Shown here one piece after another: positions 6,666 through 13,060 of a stretch of 20,583 nt of DNA (its first letter is position 1; every line of letters begins with the position of its first letter). The translations under genes were made by a program, and so were the position numbers. Under the pieces are notes generated by a model that saw only the letters and a list, made by a program, of their open reading frames with translations, had not been told where the DNA came from and searched no databases. The DNA is taken from the IMG/VR virus record IMGVR_UViG_3300021959_000521, positions 1 to 20,583 of that record, one strand, 5' to 3'. The stretch comes from a virus.

Positions 6666-7175
6666 TTGGAACCTAAATATTATGATAAACCAAACGCACA
6701 ATGGGGGACTTCTTACCAGACTATGCCCAAAAAATGGTTTGATGCTCTTCCCGATACTGACTATATCATGTCAGAAGCTCCTGGTAAATGGCACTCAGAA
6801 ATGAAAAGTCGAGTAGACTCCAGTACAGTCTATAGGCATTATGGTTGGTGCGATAAAGATAAAAAGACGTTCCCAAAAGTTTTTAAGGAGATGATGGAGT
6901 ACCATAAATGTATAAACATTTCTATGTTTATTGGACTTCACGAAGGGGCAAACTCTAGTCTTGGTTGGCACGTTGACAATTATGAGGTTTGGGCATTTAA
7001 CATACTTGGTGTCACAAAATGGACTTGGTTTGAGATTTCGGGGGCAGAAGGGCACCGAGGGGAAATAAGAGAACAAATAGTAGAACCTGGGCATATATTT
7101 TTTATGCCAAAAGGAGTTTCTCACAAGGTCGATGTTCTTTCTGACGAAAGAACATCAATAAGTATTATCGCATAA
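6666..7175 (+). CDS. JmjC/cupin-like Fe(II)-dependent oxygenase
   Basis: The 169-residue protein has a cupin fold signature. HVD at 102-104 (WHVDNYEVW) and H153 (PKGVSHKV) would hold iron, and the EPGHIFFMPKG strand (140-150) is the classic cupin second motif found in JmjC-like hydroxylases. Thr, Lys and Trp around 117-122 could bind 2-oxoglutarate. The N-terminal 80 residues form a helical/aromatic cap of unclear role. Translation probably begins at TTG 6666, two bases after the nrdB stop, with GGGAG about nine bases upstream; the next Met is at residue 20. It lies directly before the PqqA-like peptide gene. The substrate is unknown, and a functional link to that peptide is speculative. Confidence 0.8.
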   Translation: MEPKYYDKPNAQWGTSYQTMPKKWFDALPDTDYIMSEAPGKWHSEMKSRVDSSTVYRHYGWCDKDKKTFPKVFKEMMEYHKCINISMFIGLHEGANSSLGWHVDNYEVWAFNILGVTKWTWFEISGAEGHRGEIREQIVEPGHIFFMPKGVSHKVDVLSDERTSISIIA

Positions 7176-7186
7176 AGGGGAAAGGT

Positions 7187-7258
7187 ATGTGGAACAAACC
7201 AGAAGCAATCGTTATCCGTGCTGGGTTCGAAGTGACCATGTATTTTAGTGTACGGTAA
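7187..7258 (+). CDS. pqqA: PqqA-like precursor peptide (23 residues)
   Basis: This tiny open frame encodes a 23-residue peptide with nearly all the landmarks of PqqA, the ribosomal precursor whose Glu and Tyr side chains are cross-linked to build the redox cofactor pyrroloquinoline quinone. It starts MWNKP, has R11 and G13, then EVTMY at 15-19 with E15 and Y19 in the conserved ExxxY spacing, and ends in Arg at 23. From memory Klebsiella PqqA has the same length and the same E15/Y19 positions. AGGGGA lies about five bases before the ATG, and the gene is tightly packed between the JmjC-like oxygenase and the next gene. No radical-SAM PqqE, PqqD, PqqB or PqqC gene is present in the window. It may feed or decoy a host pathway, or the peptide may have a new use. 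Confidence 0.75.
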   Translation: MWNKPEAIVIRAGFEVTMYFSVR

Positions 7259-7261
7259 GAT

Positions 7262-7501
7262 ATGAAGCAGTCTATAAAAAAATGGTTACATGACGAGTGG
7301 GAGTTGACTATATTTTTCCCAGGAGAAACAGTAGAACAACCAGACGGAACCAAAGTATCCAAGGGAAACCCACAAACCTTTAAGGTTAAAAAAATTAAAA
7401 AAATATCCGAAACCCACTTTGTGTTTATTGACACAGAAGGTTGTAAAAATACATTCAAACTTTTACAACCTGTGGGTTATCATCTTAAAAAGGTGCTGTA
7501 A
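7262..7501 (+). CDS. Small phage protein, probably beta-rich
   Basis: The 79-residue product begins three bases after the PqqA-like stop and overlaps the next ATG by one base (TAATG), so the three genes are translationally coupled. It has alternating hydrophobic strands (LTIFF, FKVKKIKKI, HFVFID, FKLLQPVGYHLKK) and no catalytic residues or membrane segment that I can see. It looks like a small beta-barrel or SH3-like fold. From memory, comparable proteins occur in marine T4-like phages without known function. I checked whether it might be PqqD, the PqqA chaperone, and do not see the expected helical pattern. An extensive inverted-repeat structure lies in its 3' end (7411-7478). Confidence 0.65.
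   Translation: MKQSIKKWLHDEWELTIFFPGETVEQPDGTKVSKGNPQTFKVKKIKKISETHFVFIDTEGCKNTFKLLQPVGYHLKKVL
7411..7478 (+). repeat. Nested inverted repeats (possible RNA structure) before the nuclease gene
   Basis: AGGTTGTAAAA (7438-7448) pairs perfectly with TTTTACAACCT (7461-7471) over a 12-base loop. Immediately after it, GTGGGTT (7472-7478) pairs with AACCCAC (7411-7417), giving a second stem stacked on the 3' side. It lies inside coding sequence, 23 bases before the next ATG. It could tune coupling or transcript stability, or could be chance. Confidence 0.45.
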
Positions 7502-7932
7502 TGTTCGAATATAATTGCAAAGTAATAAAGGTTGTCGACGGAGACACGGTTGATGTTGATATCGATCTCGGGTTTGGCGTTTGGTTAAAGAAACAAAGGG
7601 TTAGACTCTATGGCATCGATACTCCAGAGTCTAGAACGAGAAACCTCGAAGAGAAAAAGTGTGGGTTGCTCGCAAAAGATTATCTGGTAAACTCTTTGGG
7701 TGAAGAAGCGGTTCTTCGAACTAGGAAAGACGGAAAGGGAAAGTATGGTCGAATCTTGGGAGAGTTTATCGTGTACGATGCTTCAAAAGACGCATATCGC
7801 CCCGTGAACGAAATTATGATTGAAAACAAACTCGGGGTTAGGTATTTCGGGCAATCAAAAGACGACATTGCTCAAGAGCATATAACTAATAGAGAATATC
7901 TGTACGAAACAGGAAAGATAGCGAGAGATTAA
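7501..7932 (+). CDS. Staphylococcal-nuclease-like (thermonuclease) enzyme
   Basis: The 143-residue protein matches the SNase/TNase family over its full length. VVDGDTVDVDIDLGFG (11-26) is the Ca-binding strand region, RVRLYGIDTPE (33-43) carries the catalytic R35, D40 and E43, and R84 (KYGRILGE) is the second catalytic Arg. These positions agree closely with R35, D40, E43 and R87 of the staphylococcal enzyme, so calcium-dependent phosphodiester hydrolysis is expected. There is no signal peptide, so it acts in the cytoplasm, perhaps degrading host DNA or RNA to feed the adjacent ribonucleotide reductase route, or processing phage DNA. It starts at ATG overlapping the upstream stop. Confidence 0.92.
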   Translation: MFEYNCKVIKVVDGDTVDVDIDLGFGVWLKKQRVRLYGIDTPESRTRNLEEKKCGLLAKDYLVNSLGEEAVLRTRKDGKGKYGRILGEFIVYDASKDAYRPVNEIMIENKLGVRYFGQSKDDIAQEHITNREYLYETGKIARD

Positions 7933-7934
7933 TA

Positions 7935-8060
7935 ATGGAAGAGTATGTGTTTGACGTTATTTGCGACGTCTGCGAATCTCACTGTGAAATAATTTTAGAT
8001 GAAAATTGTGATGCTGAACCAGCGTATTGTCCTATGTGCGCGTCTCCAGTAGAAGCATGA
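7935..8060 (+). CDS. 41-residue zinc-ribbon microprotein
   Basis: This short gene lies two bases after the nuclease stop and overlaps the next gene by ATGA. Two CxxC knuckles (C10/C13 and C32/C35) with His16, Cys17 and Cys25 between them form a probable single zinc ribbon; the rest is acidic. Such phage microproteins can bind nucleic acid or a partner protein. The overlap with the GIY-YIG-like gene suggests the two work together, but that is inference. Confidence 0.65.
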   Translation: MEEYVFDVICDVCESHCEIILDENCDAEPAYCPMCASPVEA

Positions 8061-8488
8061 CTTGGCACTACGAAGGAAAAGTTTTTGACCCAGAATACGA
8101 ATCGCTCCAAGAATGGACAGGGTTTGTGTACGTCATAACTGAAATAGAAACAGGTATGAAGTATGTCGGCAAAAAATTTTTTCACAAAAAGAAAACACTG
8201 CCAGTGACTAAAAGTCGAAAGCGTAGGAAACATATGCGAGTAGAATCAGACTGGAAAGGTTATTTCGGTAGTTCTGAAGCGGTAAAACTTTTATTAGAAC
8301 AGAAAGGTGCCGATGCTTTCAAACGAGAAATAATCAGGTTGTGTAAAACCAAAGGTGACTGCTCGTACTACGAAGCAAAAGAGCAGTTCGATAGAGAAGT
8401 CCTTTTAAATGACGAATACTACAATGGAATTATAAATTGTCGTATCTCTAGAAAACACCTAAGTAGTAATGTTGATAATCCTATATAA
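8057..8488 (+). CDS. GIY-YIG-like endonuclease-related protein
   Basis: The product (143 residues from ATG 8057) has FVYVI (23-27) and KYVGKK (35-40), the two strands of a GIY-YIG nuclease core, followed by basic HKKK and KSRKRRKH stretches and a C-terminal Y/E-rich region (SYYEAKEQFDREVL). The ATG overlaps the zinc-ribbon stop. An in-frame TTG at 8027 would extend it by ten residues but lies inside the upstream gene. Many T4-like phages carry a conserved protein of this shape, often annotated as Seg-like or GIY-YIG endonuclease. A free-standing homing nuclease is possible, but the lack of an obviously interrupted neighbour and the coupled start suggest a resident phage function such as DNA processing. 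Confidence 0.7.
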   Translation: MTWHYEGKVFDPEYESLQEWTGFVYVITEIETGMKYVGKKFFHKKKTLPVTKSRKRRKHMRVESDWKGYFGSSEAVKLLLEQKGADAFKREIIRLCKTKGDCSYYEAKEQFDREVLLNDEYYNGIINCRISRKHLSSNVDNPI

Positions 8489-8506
8489 TATTGTAGCGAG
8501 GAGATT

Positions 8507-8959
8507 ATGATAACTGAACTTCAACAAGGTAAGAAGTCCAGGTTGGAATTGTACGAAATCGTTGAACTCATCGAAAAGTCTGATGAAAGTAAGAGAGTAG
8601 AATTGATTCGCGAATACTCAAAAATGTATTCTTCTTTTTCCGATTATCTTAGATGCCTCTTTGATGATCGAATCCAACTTCTTCTGCCAGAAGGACGTCC
8701 GCCATTCACCCCTGCTGAAGAGGACAAATTTCCTTCTAGTTGGCACAAGCAAAACACCAAACTCCAATACTTTGTAAAAGGTCTCAAAGCGGATCATATG
8801 CACCCGCTAAAAAGGGAGACTATGTTTATTGGAGTGCTAGAATCTGTACACCCTGCTGACGCGGAACTGCTTTGCGACATGTTGTCCAAGACGCCGCCAA
8901 AAGGGTTGTCAGTTGAAACAGTGAAGGAGGCAGTTCCCAACTTGATTATGACTTCCTAA
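8507..8959 (+). CDS. DUF6433-like conserved T4-like phage protein
   Basis: The 150-residue protein starts at ATG with GAGGAG upstream. Its landmarks are LYEIVELIEKS in the N-terminal helix, LLPEGRPPFTPAEEDK (about 59-74) and LKRETMFIGVLESVHPADAELLC (about 101-123). They match, from memory, the DUF6433 family, which is widespread in marine T4-like myoviruses. The fold looks mainly helical; there is no catalytic motif, signal peptide or membrane segment. The function is unknown. It ends the tightly packed run that starts with nrdA, and a short gene and a terminator follow. Confidence 0.75.
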   Translation: MITELQQGKKSRLELYEIVELIEKSDESKRVELIREYSKMYSSFSDYLRCLFDDRIQLLLPEGRPPFTPAEEDKFPSSWHKQNTKLQYFVKGLKADHMHPLKRETMFIGVLESVHPADAELLCDMLSKTPPKGLSVETVKEAVPNLIMTS

Positions 8960-8980
8960 ATTTTAACCAAGGAGTCGCCT

Positions 8981-9157
8981 ATGGTATCGACAAATCAGTT
9001 AGAAAGGTTACGCAAGGATAGCGCAGAGTTAGGGCATTACGTCCACAAACTTAATAGAAAAGGAAAAAACGAACTAGCACATAAGGTTGAAAAAAAGAGA
9101 CAGTTTCTAGACGACTACATTCTAGAAATTCAGAACTCCCTCGCGGTTAACCAATAA
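8981..9157 (+). CDS. 58-residue helical phage protein
   Basis: A good ribosome-binding site (AAGGAG, about seven bases before ATG) and a clean frame up to the terminator support this short gene. The product is almost all charged helix (ERLRKDSAEL, ELAHKVEKKRQFLDDYILEI) and looks like a small coiled coil. I do not recognise it. It is the last gene before the hairpin terminator at 9179. Confidence 0.6.
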   Translation: MVSTNQLERLRKDSAELGHYVHKLNRKGKNELAHKVEKKRQFLDDYILEIQNSLAVNQ

Positions 9158-9178
9158 GGAAGGTGATCAGTATCTCGT

Positions 9179-9212
9179 GCCCTATTTTCGAATAGGGCAT
9201 CGTTTTGCTTTA
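9179..9212 (+). terminator. Rho-independent terminator with TTCG loop
   Basis: GCCCTATT (9179-9186) pairs perfectly with AATAGGGC (9191-9198) over a TTCG tetraloop. A T-rich tract (CGTTTTGCTTTA) follows. It closes the transcript running through the gene at 8981 and separates it from the phoH-lysozyme group. Confidence 0.82.
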
Positions 9213-9236
9213 CTTTTGAAAAGAAATAAGTATAAT
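9209..9236 (+). promoter_or_regulatory. Sigma-70-like promoter for the FmdB-like/phoH/lysozyme group
   Basis: TTTACT (9209-9214, 4 of 6 to TTGACA) and a perfect TATAAT (9231-9236) are separated by 16 bases. It follows the terminator directly and precedes the gene at 9287 by about 50 bases, so it should be read early by host RNA polymerase. Confidence 0.65.
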
Positions 9237-9286
9237 AGAATCTGTCGCTGCCCCCAGTGATATACTACTTTTATGGAGAACCATTA

Positions 9287-9523
9287 ATGCCTTTTTACGA
9301 CGTAAGAGACACTTCTACTGGAGAAGAGAAAGAAGTCATGTGTACTTATACTGCTCTGAAAGAGAAAGTAGATGCAGGAGAATGGGTACAGGTCCATAAG
9401 AGCAGTGCAGCATTAGTGACTCATGTTAACGGCACTTTATCTAAAACTTCAGATGGTTGGAAAGATCTTCTTAAGAATATGAAGAAGAACACTGGCCGTC
9501 GTGGTAATACTATAAAAACATAA
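9287..9523 (+). CDS. Small FmdB-like phage protein
   Basis: The preferred start is ATG 9287 (GGAGAA at 9275-9280), giving 78 residues; an upstream GTG at 9257 would add ten but has no ribosome-binding site. The N-terminus MPFYDVRDTSTGE resembles the start of FmdB-type small regulatory/zinc-ribbon proteins, but the paired cysteines are missing (only one Cys), so zinc binding is unlikely. The C-terminus is basic (KNMKKNTGRRGNTIK). It is the first gene after a strong promoter and overlaps the phoH start by one base, so it is probably an early gene. Function unknown. Confidence 0.7.
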   Translation: MPFYDVRDTSTGEEKEVMCTYTALKEKVDAGEWVQVHKSSAALVTHVNGTLSKTSDGWKDLLKNMKKNTGRRGNTIKT

Positions 9524-10230
9524 TGACCCAAACAAAACGTCAGAAGTTTGAGTCTCAACGAAAGTTGCGTATAGACGACCTTGGTGTATTCGACCCTTTA
9601 ACAGAAACTCAAAAAGTTGCTAGAGAATCTTGGAAAGATGGAGATCATCTAGTTCTCAGTGGCAGTGCGGGTACGGGTAAGACTTTTACTGCGTTGTACT
9701 TAGCACTGCAAGATGTCCTTGATAAAAATACCCCATGGGAAACTGTGCACATAATTCGTTCAGTTGTTCCTACCAGAGAAGTCGGGTTTTTACCAGGAAC
9801 AGCAGAAGAAAAGTTGCTTCCCTTTATTACACCTTATATTTCTATATGCGATGACTTGTTTGATACTAGTGGCGCATATCAGCAACTTGTAGAACAGAGA
9901 AGCGTAGAGTTTCATTCTACTTCTTTTATTCGAGGAACAACTTTCGACAACGCAATCATCATCGTTGATGAAATGCAGAACTTGACCTTTCATGAATTAG
10001 ACTCAGTAATTACTCGTGTTGGACTGGACTCTAGAATTATTTTTTCTGGGGACTACTATCAATCAGACTTTGTGAAGCAGGGCGATAAGAACGGACTGAG
10101 AGAGTTTATAAGTATTATAGAAATTATGAGAAATTTCTCTATAATTGAGTTTGGTTGGAAAGATATTATTCGTTCGGATTTCGTTCGCGACTATATAATG
10201 ACTAAAGAAATGTTCAAAAAGGGAAATTAA
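9523..10230 (+). CDS. phoH: PhoH-like P-loop ATPase
   Basis: The 235-residue protein has the Walker A motif GSAGTGKT (47-54), Walker B IIIVDEMQN (145-153) and the PhoH-specific IRSVVPTREVGFLPG segment (78-92), with an FSGDYYQSD sensor-like region near 194-202. This is the core PhoH ATPase, a phage marker gene found in many marine viruses. Bacterial relatives are phosphate-starvation proteins, some acting on RNA as ATP-dependent helicases. The phage role is not settled and no phosphate-starvation operator (Pho box) is evident upstream. The ATG overlaps the stop of the FmdB-like gene. All ATPase motifs are intact. Confidence 0.93.
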   Translation: MTQTKRQKFESQRKLRIDDLGVFDPLTETQKVARESWKDGDHLVLSGSAGTGKTFTALYLALQDVLDKNTPWETVHIIRSVVPTREVGFLPGTAEEKLLPFITPYISICDDLFDTSGAYQQLVEQRSVEFHSTSFIRGTTFDNAIIIVDEMQNLTFHELDSVITRVGLDSRIIFSGDYYQSDFVKQGDKNGLREFISIIEIMRNFSIIEFGWKDIIRSDFVRDYIMTKEMFKKGN

Positions 10231-10231
10231 A

Positions 10232-10684
10232 ATGAACAGAGAAGCAGTATTCGAACAACTAAAAATCGACGAAGGTGTTGTCTATGAAATTTACAAAGAC
10301 CACCTTGGATATCCAACATTCGGAGTTGGGCATTTGGTATTGGAAACCGACGCCGAGAACGGTCTTGATGTGGGCACGCCAGTATCCGAAGAAAGAGTCC
10401 GAGAGTGTTTCGAAGCAGACCTCGACCTCTCCATCGCAGAGTGTGACGCTCTATACGGCAAAGGGGAATTTGGAAACTTACCTGATGAGGTCCAGCAGAT
10501 TTTGGTTAATATGATGTTCAATATGGGACGTACTCGACTTTCAAAATTTAAAAACTTCAATGCTGCTATTCTTGACCATGATTGGAAAAAAGCTGCAACC
10601 GAAGGTCGTGATTCGCTTTGGTATCGTCAAGTGACTAATCGCGCCGAGCGACTTATGTCTAGAATGGAAGAAGTACCTTATTAA
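10232..10684 (+). CDS. T4-type lysozyme (GH24 endolysin)
   Basis: The 150-residue enzyme aligns with T4 lysozyme. KIDEGVVYEIYKDHLGYPTF (11-30) contains the catalytic triad E14, D23 and T29, corresponding to T4 E11, D20 and T26, followed by GVGHL. The C-terminal lobe has NMMFNMGRTRLSKFKNF and the Trp-containing SLWYRQVTNRAERLM helix seen in the family. It cleaves the MurNAc-GlcNAc bond of peptidoglycan. There is no signal peptide or SAR domain, so it needs a holin to reach the periplasm; no holin is recognised in the window. The matching spanin pair lies about 9 kb upstream, so the lysis genes are split. Confidence 0.95.
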   Translation: MNREAVFEQLKIDEGVVYEIYKDHLGYPTFGVGHLVLETDAENGLDVGTPVSEERVRECFEADLDLSIAECDALYGKGEFGNLPDEVQQILVNMMFNMGRTRLSKFKNFNAAILDHDWKKAATEGRDSLWYRQVTNRAERLMSRMEEVPY

Positions 10685-10702
10685 TTAATTCATAGGTTCG
10701 TT

Positions 10703-12256
10703 ATGAAATATTTGGGTATTAGTGGAGCACAACTCCACGATGCTGGCATGACGTTGATTGATGACCAAGGCAATATTGTCTTTGCGAGTCAGACAGAAAG
10801 ATTCACTCAAGTGAAGCACGATTCTAGAATCCCCTCTGGTTTGTGGGACTTATTGTATCACCCGAATAAAGGAGAAAACCTAATCGTTACAATGAATGAC
10901 GATTGGGAGGCGAGAGAAGAACTTCGTGGAGGTGAAGTTGCATTAACTCGGAAAAAGTTTCCTGATATTTTCAAATTGGATTGCCCTATACAGAACATAC
11001 ATCCTTCGATGTATACTCAAAAAATAAACGCAAAACCTACTGGGCACCATATTTCGCACGCATATGCTGCTTTTGCCACAAGACCAAAATCTTTCGATAA
11101 AGAAGATTGCGTTATTGTAACAATTGATGGTATTGGGGAGCATCGTTCTGGTGCAATTCTTGATCATAATTTTAATATTATTGAAGAGATAACATTCCCT
11201 AAATCTATCGGATATCTTTATGCTGCCTTTACAGAAGGTTGCGGACTCGGTTTGACCGCAAACGAAGATGAATATGTGATCATGGGATTGTCGAGTTATG
11301 GCGAACCTACTCATACTGAAAAAACTTATGAGATGTTTAGTTCTATTCCCGAATGGTTGATTGAAGAAGCAATACAAAAAAGGGAAGAAGGAAGTTACGT
11401 GAACTGGAAACATTTCTATGACTTAAAGTTAATGTACTTGCGAAAAATCGTACAGATGCTTATGAAAGAATGTAAATCTGTAGAGGATGCAGCTGCATCT
11501 CTTCAAGCATGTACAACCCTCGTTATTTTAGAGTTTATGAAAAAGGCAAGAAAGTACGGAAGCAAACTTTGCTATTCCGGCGGAGTTGCACAGAATATTG
11601 TCACAAATAATGAGGTGAGCAAACTATTTGACGATATGTGGGTAGATTTGAATCCTGGAGATGGAGGTGCTAGTCTCGGTGCAGCTGCTTTTTCTTATAT
11701 GAGAGATACTGGCAAGGATAGAATTAATTGGGAACACCCTTATCTTGGTCACTGTATCGAAGGAGACTTAGACCCAGAAATGGTTGTTGATCATCTCCTC
11801 AAAGAGCGATATTGCGGAGTCGCAAACGGTCCAGCAGAGTTTAGTTATCGTGCATATGGAAACCGATCACTTATTGCAGATGTTAGATTCGATGTTAAAG
11901 ATACAGTTAACATGGTAAAACGTAGGCAGAAATATCGACCTTTCGCTCCTGCTATTTTAGAAGAACATGCAGCAGATTATTTCGAAGGACCAATGAATCG
12001 ATGGATGCAATATGCTGCTAAGGCAAAACACCAGTATTCTTCTGTTACTCATGTCGATGGTACTGGTCGCGTACAATTAGTGCCAAAAGATTCGAAATCG
12101 GTTTTTCGGAAAATAATTGAATGCTATTATGAAAGAACTGGTGTGCCTATGTTGTTAAACACTTCTTTGAATATTCGACGCATGCCGATGGTTAATACTG
12201 TTGAACACGCTGCTCAGTTTGAACGAAAATATGGGGTAAAGGTTTTTACATCATAA
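10703..12256 (+). CDS. NodU/TobZ-type O-carbamoyltransferase
   Basis: The 517-residue protein has the two-domain layout of this family. The N-terminal ASKHA/TsaD-like domain shows LGISGAQLHDAGMTLI at the start, the metal-binding HHISHAYAAF (H115, H116, H119), DGIGEHRSGAI (142-152) and a SGGVAQN motif near 290. The C-terminal domain shows YRAYGNRSLIADVR, YRPFAPAILEEHAADYF and PMLLNTSLNIRRMP. These enzymes make carbamoyl-AMP and transfer the carbamoyl group to a hydroxyl, usually on a sugar. It opens the nine-gene sugar-modification cassette, which suggests a glycan acceptor. It is somewhat shorter than many family members but keeps both domains. Confidence 0.92.
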   Translation: MKYLGISGAQLHDAGMTLIDDQGNIVFASQTERFTQVKHDSRIPSGLWDLLYHPNKGENLIVTMNDDWEAREELRGGEVALTRKKFPDIFKLDCPIQNIHPSMYTQKINAKPTGHHISHAYAAFATRPKSFDKEDCVIVTIDGIGEHRSGAILDHNFNIIEEITFPKSIGYLYAAFTEGCGLGLTANEDEYVIMGLSSYGEPTHTEKTYEMFSSIPEWLIEEAIQKREEGSYVNWKHFYDLKLMYLRKIVQMLMKECKSVEDAAASLQACTTLVILEFMKKARKYGSKLCYSGGVAQNIVTNNEVSKLFDDMWVDLNPGDGGASLGAAAFSYMRDTGKDRINWEHPYLGHCIEGDLDPEMVVDHLLKERYCGVANGPAEFSYRAYGNRSLIADVRFDVKDTVNMVKRRQKYRPFAPAILEEHAADYFEGPMNRWMQYAAKAKHQYSSVTHVDGTGRVQLVPKDSKSVFRKIIECYYERTGVPMLLNTSLNIRRMPMVNTVEHAAQFERKYGVKVFTS

Positions 12257-12271
12257 CCCTTTGGTATCATT

Positions 12272-13060
12272 ATGAAACGTTTAATTTATCAAGTATCTGT
12301 TGGGAAACCTTCTCAACTCTATAAGCATTGCATAGAATCTGTTGCCGCTTATTGCGAAAAGTACGGCATTGATCATGTCGTACAGAAAACTCCAATCTTA
12401 AGAATCAAACCAGATATCTTTGTAACTAATCGCTCCGTAGAGTCGTACGAAAAGCACGGAGGATTTTTGCCAATATATGAAAAAGAAAACGCATTTGATT
12501 ATTTTGCGAAAGGTTATGATCAAATTGCAATCATAGATGCCGACATCTATGTTCGTTCGGAAGCACCGAATATTTTTGAAGACTTTGGCACAGAACATGA
12601 CTTTGGTGCATGCGTCGAACGAGACATGCCAATCTCTGGTGCATACGCCATGAAGATAAAGAACTACTCCAATATGCAGTATGCTAGTCTCGGTAATGTT
12701 GACTGGGACTGGCAAGACTGGGGTGCCAAATTTTATAATATGGGAATGATGATTATGAATAAGTCTATCGTTCCTTATTTCAAAGGACAAACCGCGAGAC
12801 AATTTTTAGGGCGACCCGAGTTTCAAAAATTTATTGATGGTATGGGAAACTGGAAATGGTCTACCGACCAAACACTTTTAAATTGGTGGGTGAAAAAAGA
12901 AGGTCTGAATATCAAAGATATGGACTGGAAATGGAACGCACTATATAAAGGTGTAAAGGACGAATATATCCCTGAGGCAAATTTCGTTCATTTCTTCTTG
13001 AAAGACAAGTTGCCAAATAGTGGGGAAAACGTCGAAGCATTGATGAAGGACATTGCGTAA
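12272..13060 (+). CDS. GT-A glycosyltransferase, GT8-like
   Basis: The 262-residue protein has a GT-A-type N-terminal half with IAIIDADIYV (86-94), whose D89-A-D91 is the metal/nucleotide-sugar binding DxD. GAYAMKIKN and a W-rich segment (VDWDWQDWGAKFYNMGMMIM) precede TDQTLLNWWV, which recalls the acceptor side of GT8-type transferases; the C-terminal NFVHFF matches the family's terminal His motif. It should transfer a sugar from a nucleotide donor. It follows the carbamoyltransferase and overlaps the sulfotransferase start by one base. Donor and acceptor are unknown. Confidence 0.8.
   Translation: MKRLIYQVSVGKPSQLYKHCIESVAAYCEKYGIDHVVQKTPILRIKPDIFVTNRSVESYEKHGGFLPIYEKENAFDYFAKGYDQIAIIDADIYVRSEAPNIFEDFGTEHDFGACVERDMPISGAYAMKIKNYSNMQYASLGNVDWDWQDWGAKFYNMGMMIMNKSIVPYFKGQTARQFLGRPEFQKFIDGMGNWKWSTDQTLLNWWVKKEGLNIKDMDWKWNALYKGVKDEYIPEANFVHFFLKDKLPNSGENVEALMKDIA

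Noticed and set aside
7262-7501. PqqD-like chaperone for the PqqA-like peptide
   Set aside because: The protein appears beta-rich and lacks the helical bundle pattern of PqqD; similarity could not be supported.
8027-8056. TTG start for the GIY-YIG-like protein
   Set aside because: It has no ribosome-binding site, while ATG 8057 forms the ATGA overlap seen throughout this genome.
8484-8489. TATAAT upstream of the gene at 8507
   Set aside because: No acceptable -35 at 15-19 bases upstream, and it sits in the end of the previous gene; probably AT-rich coincidence.
10943-11413. Long minus-strand frames opposite the carbamoyltransferase and other genes
   Set aside because: Composition is that of antisense shadows, without ribosome-binding sites or recognisable domains.
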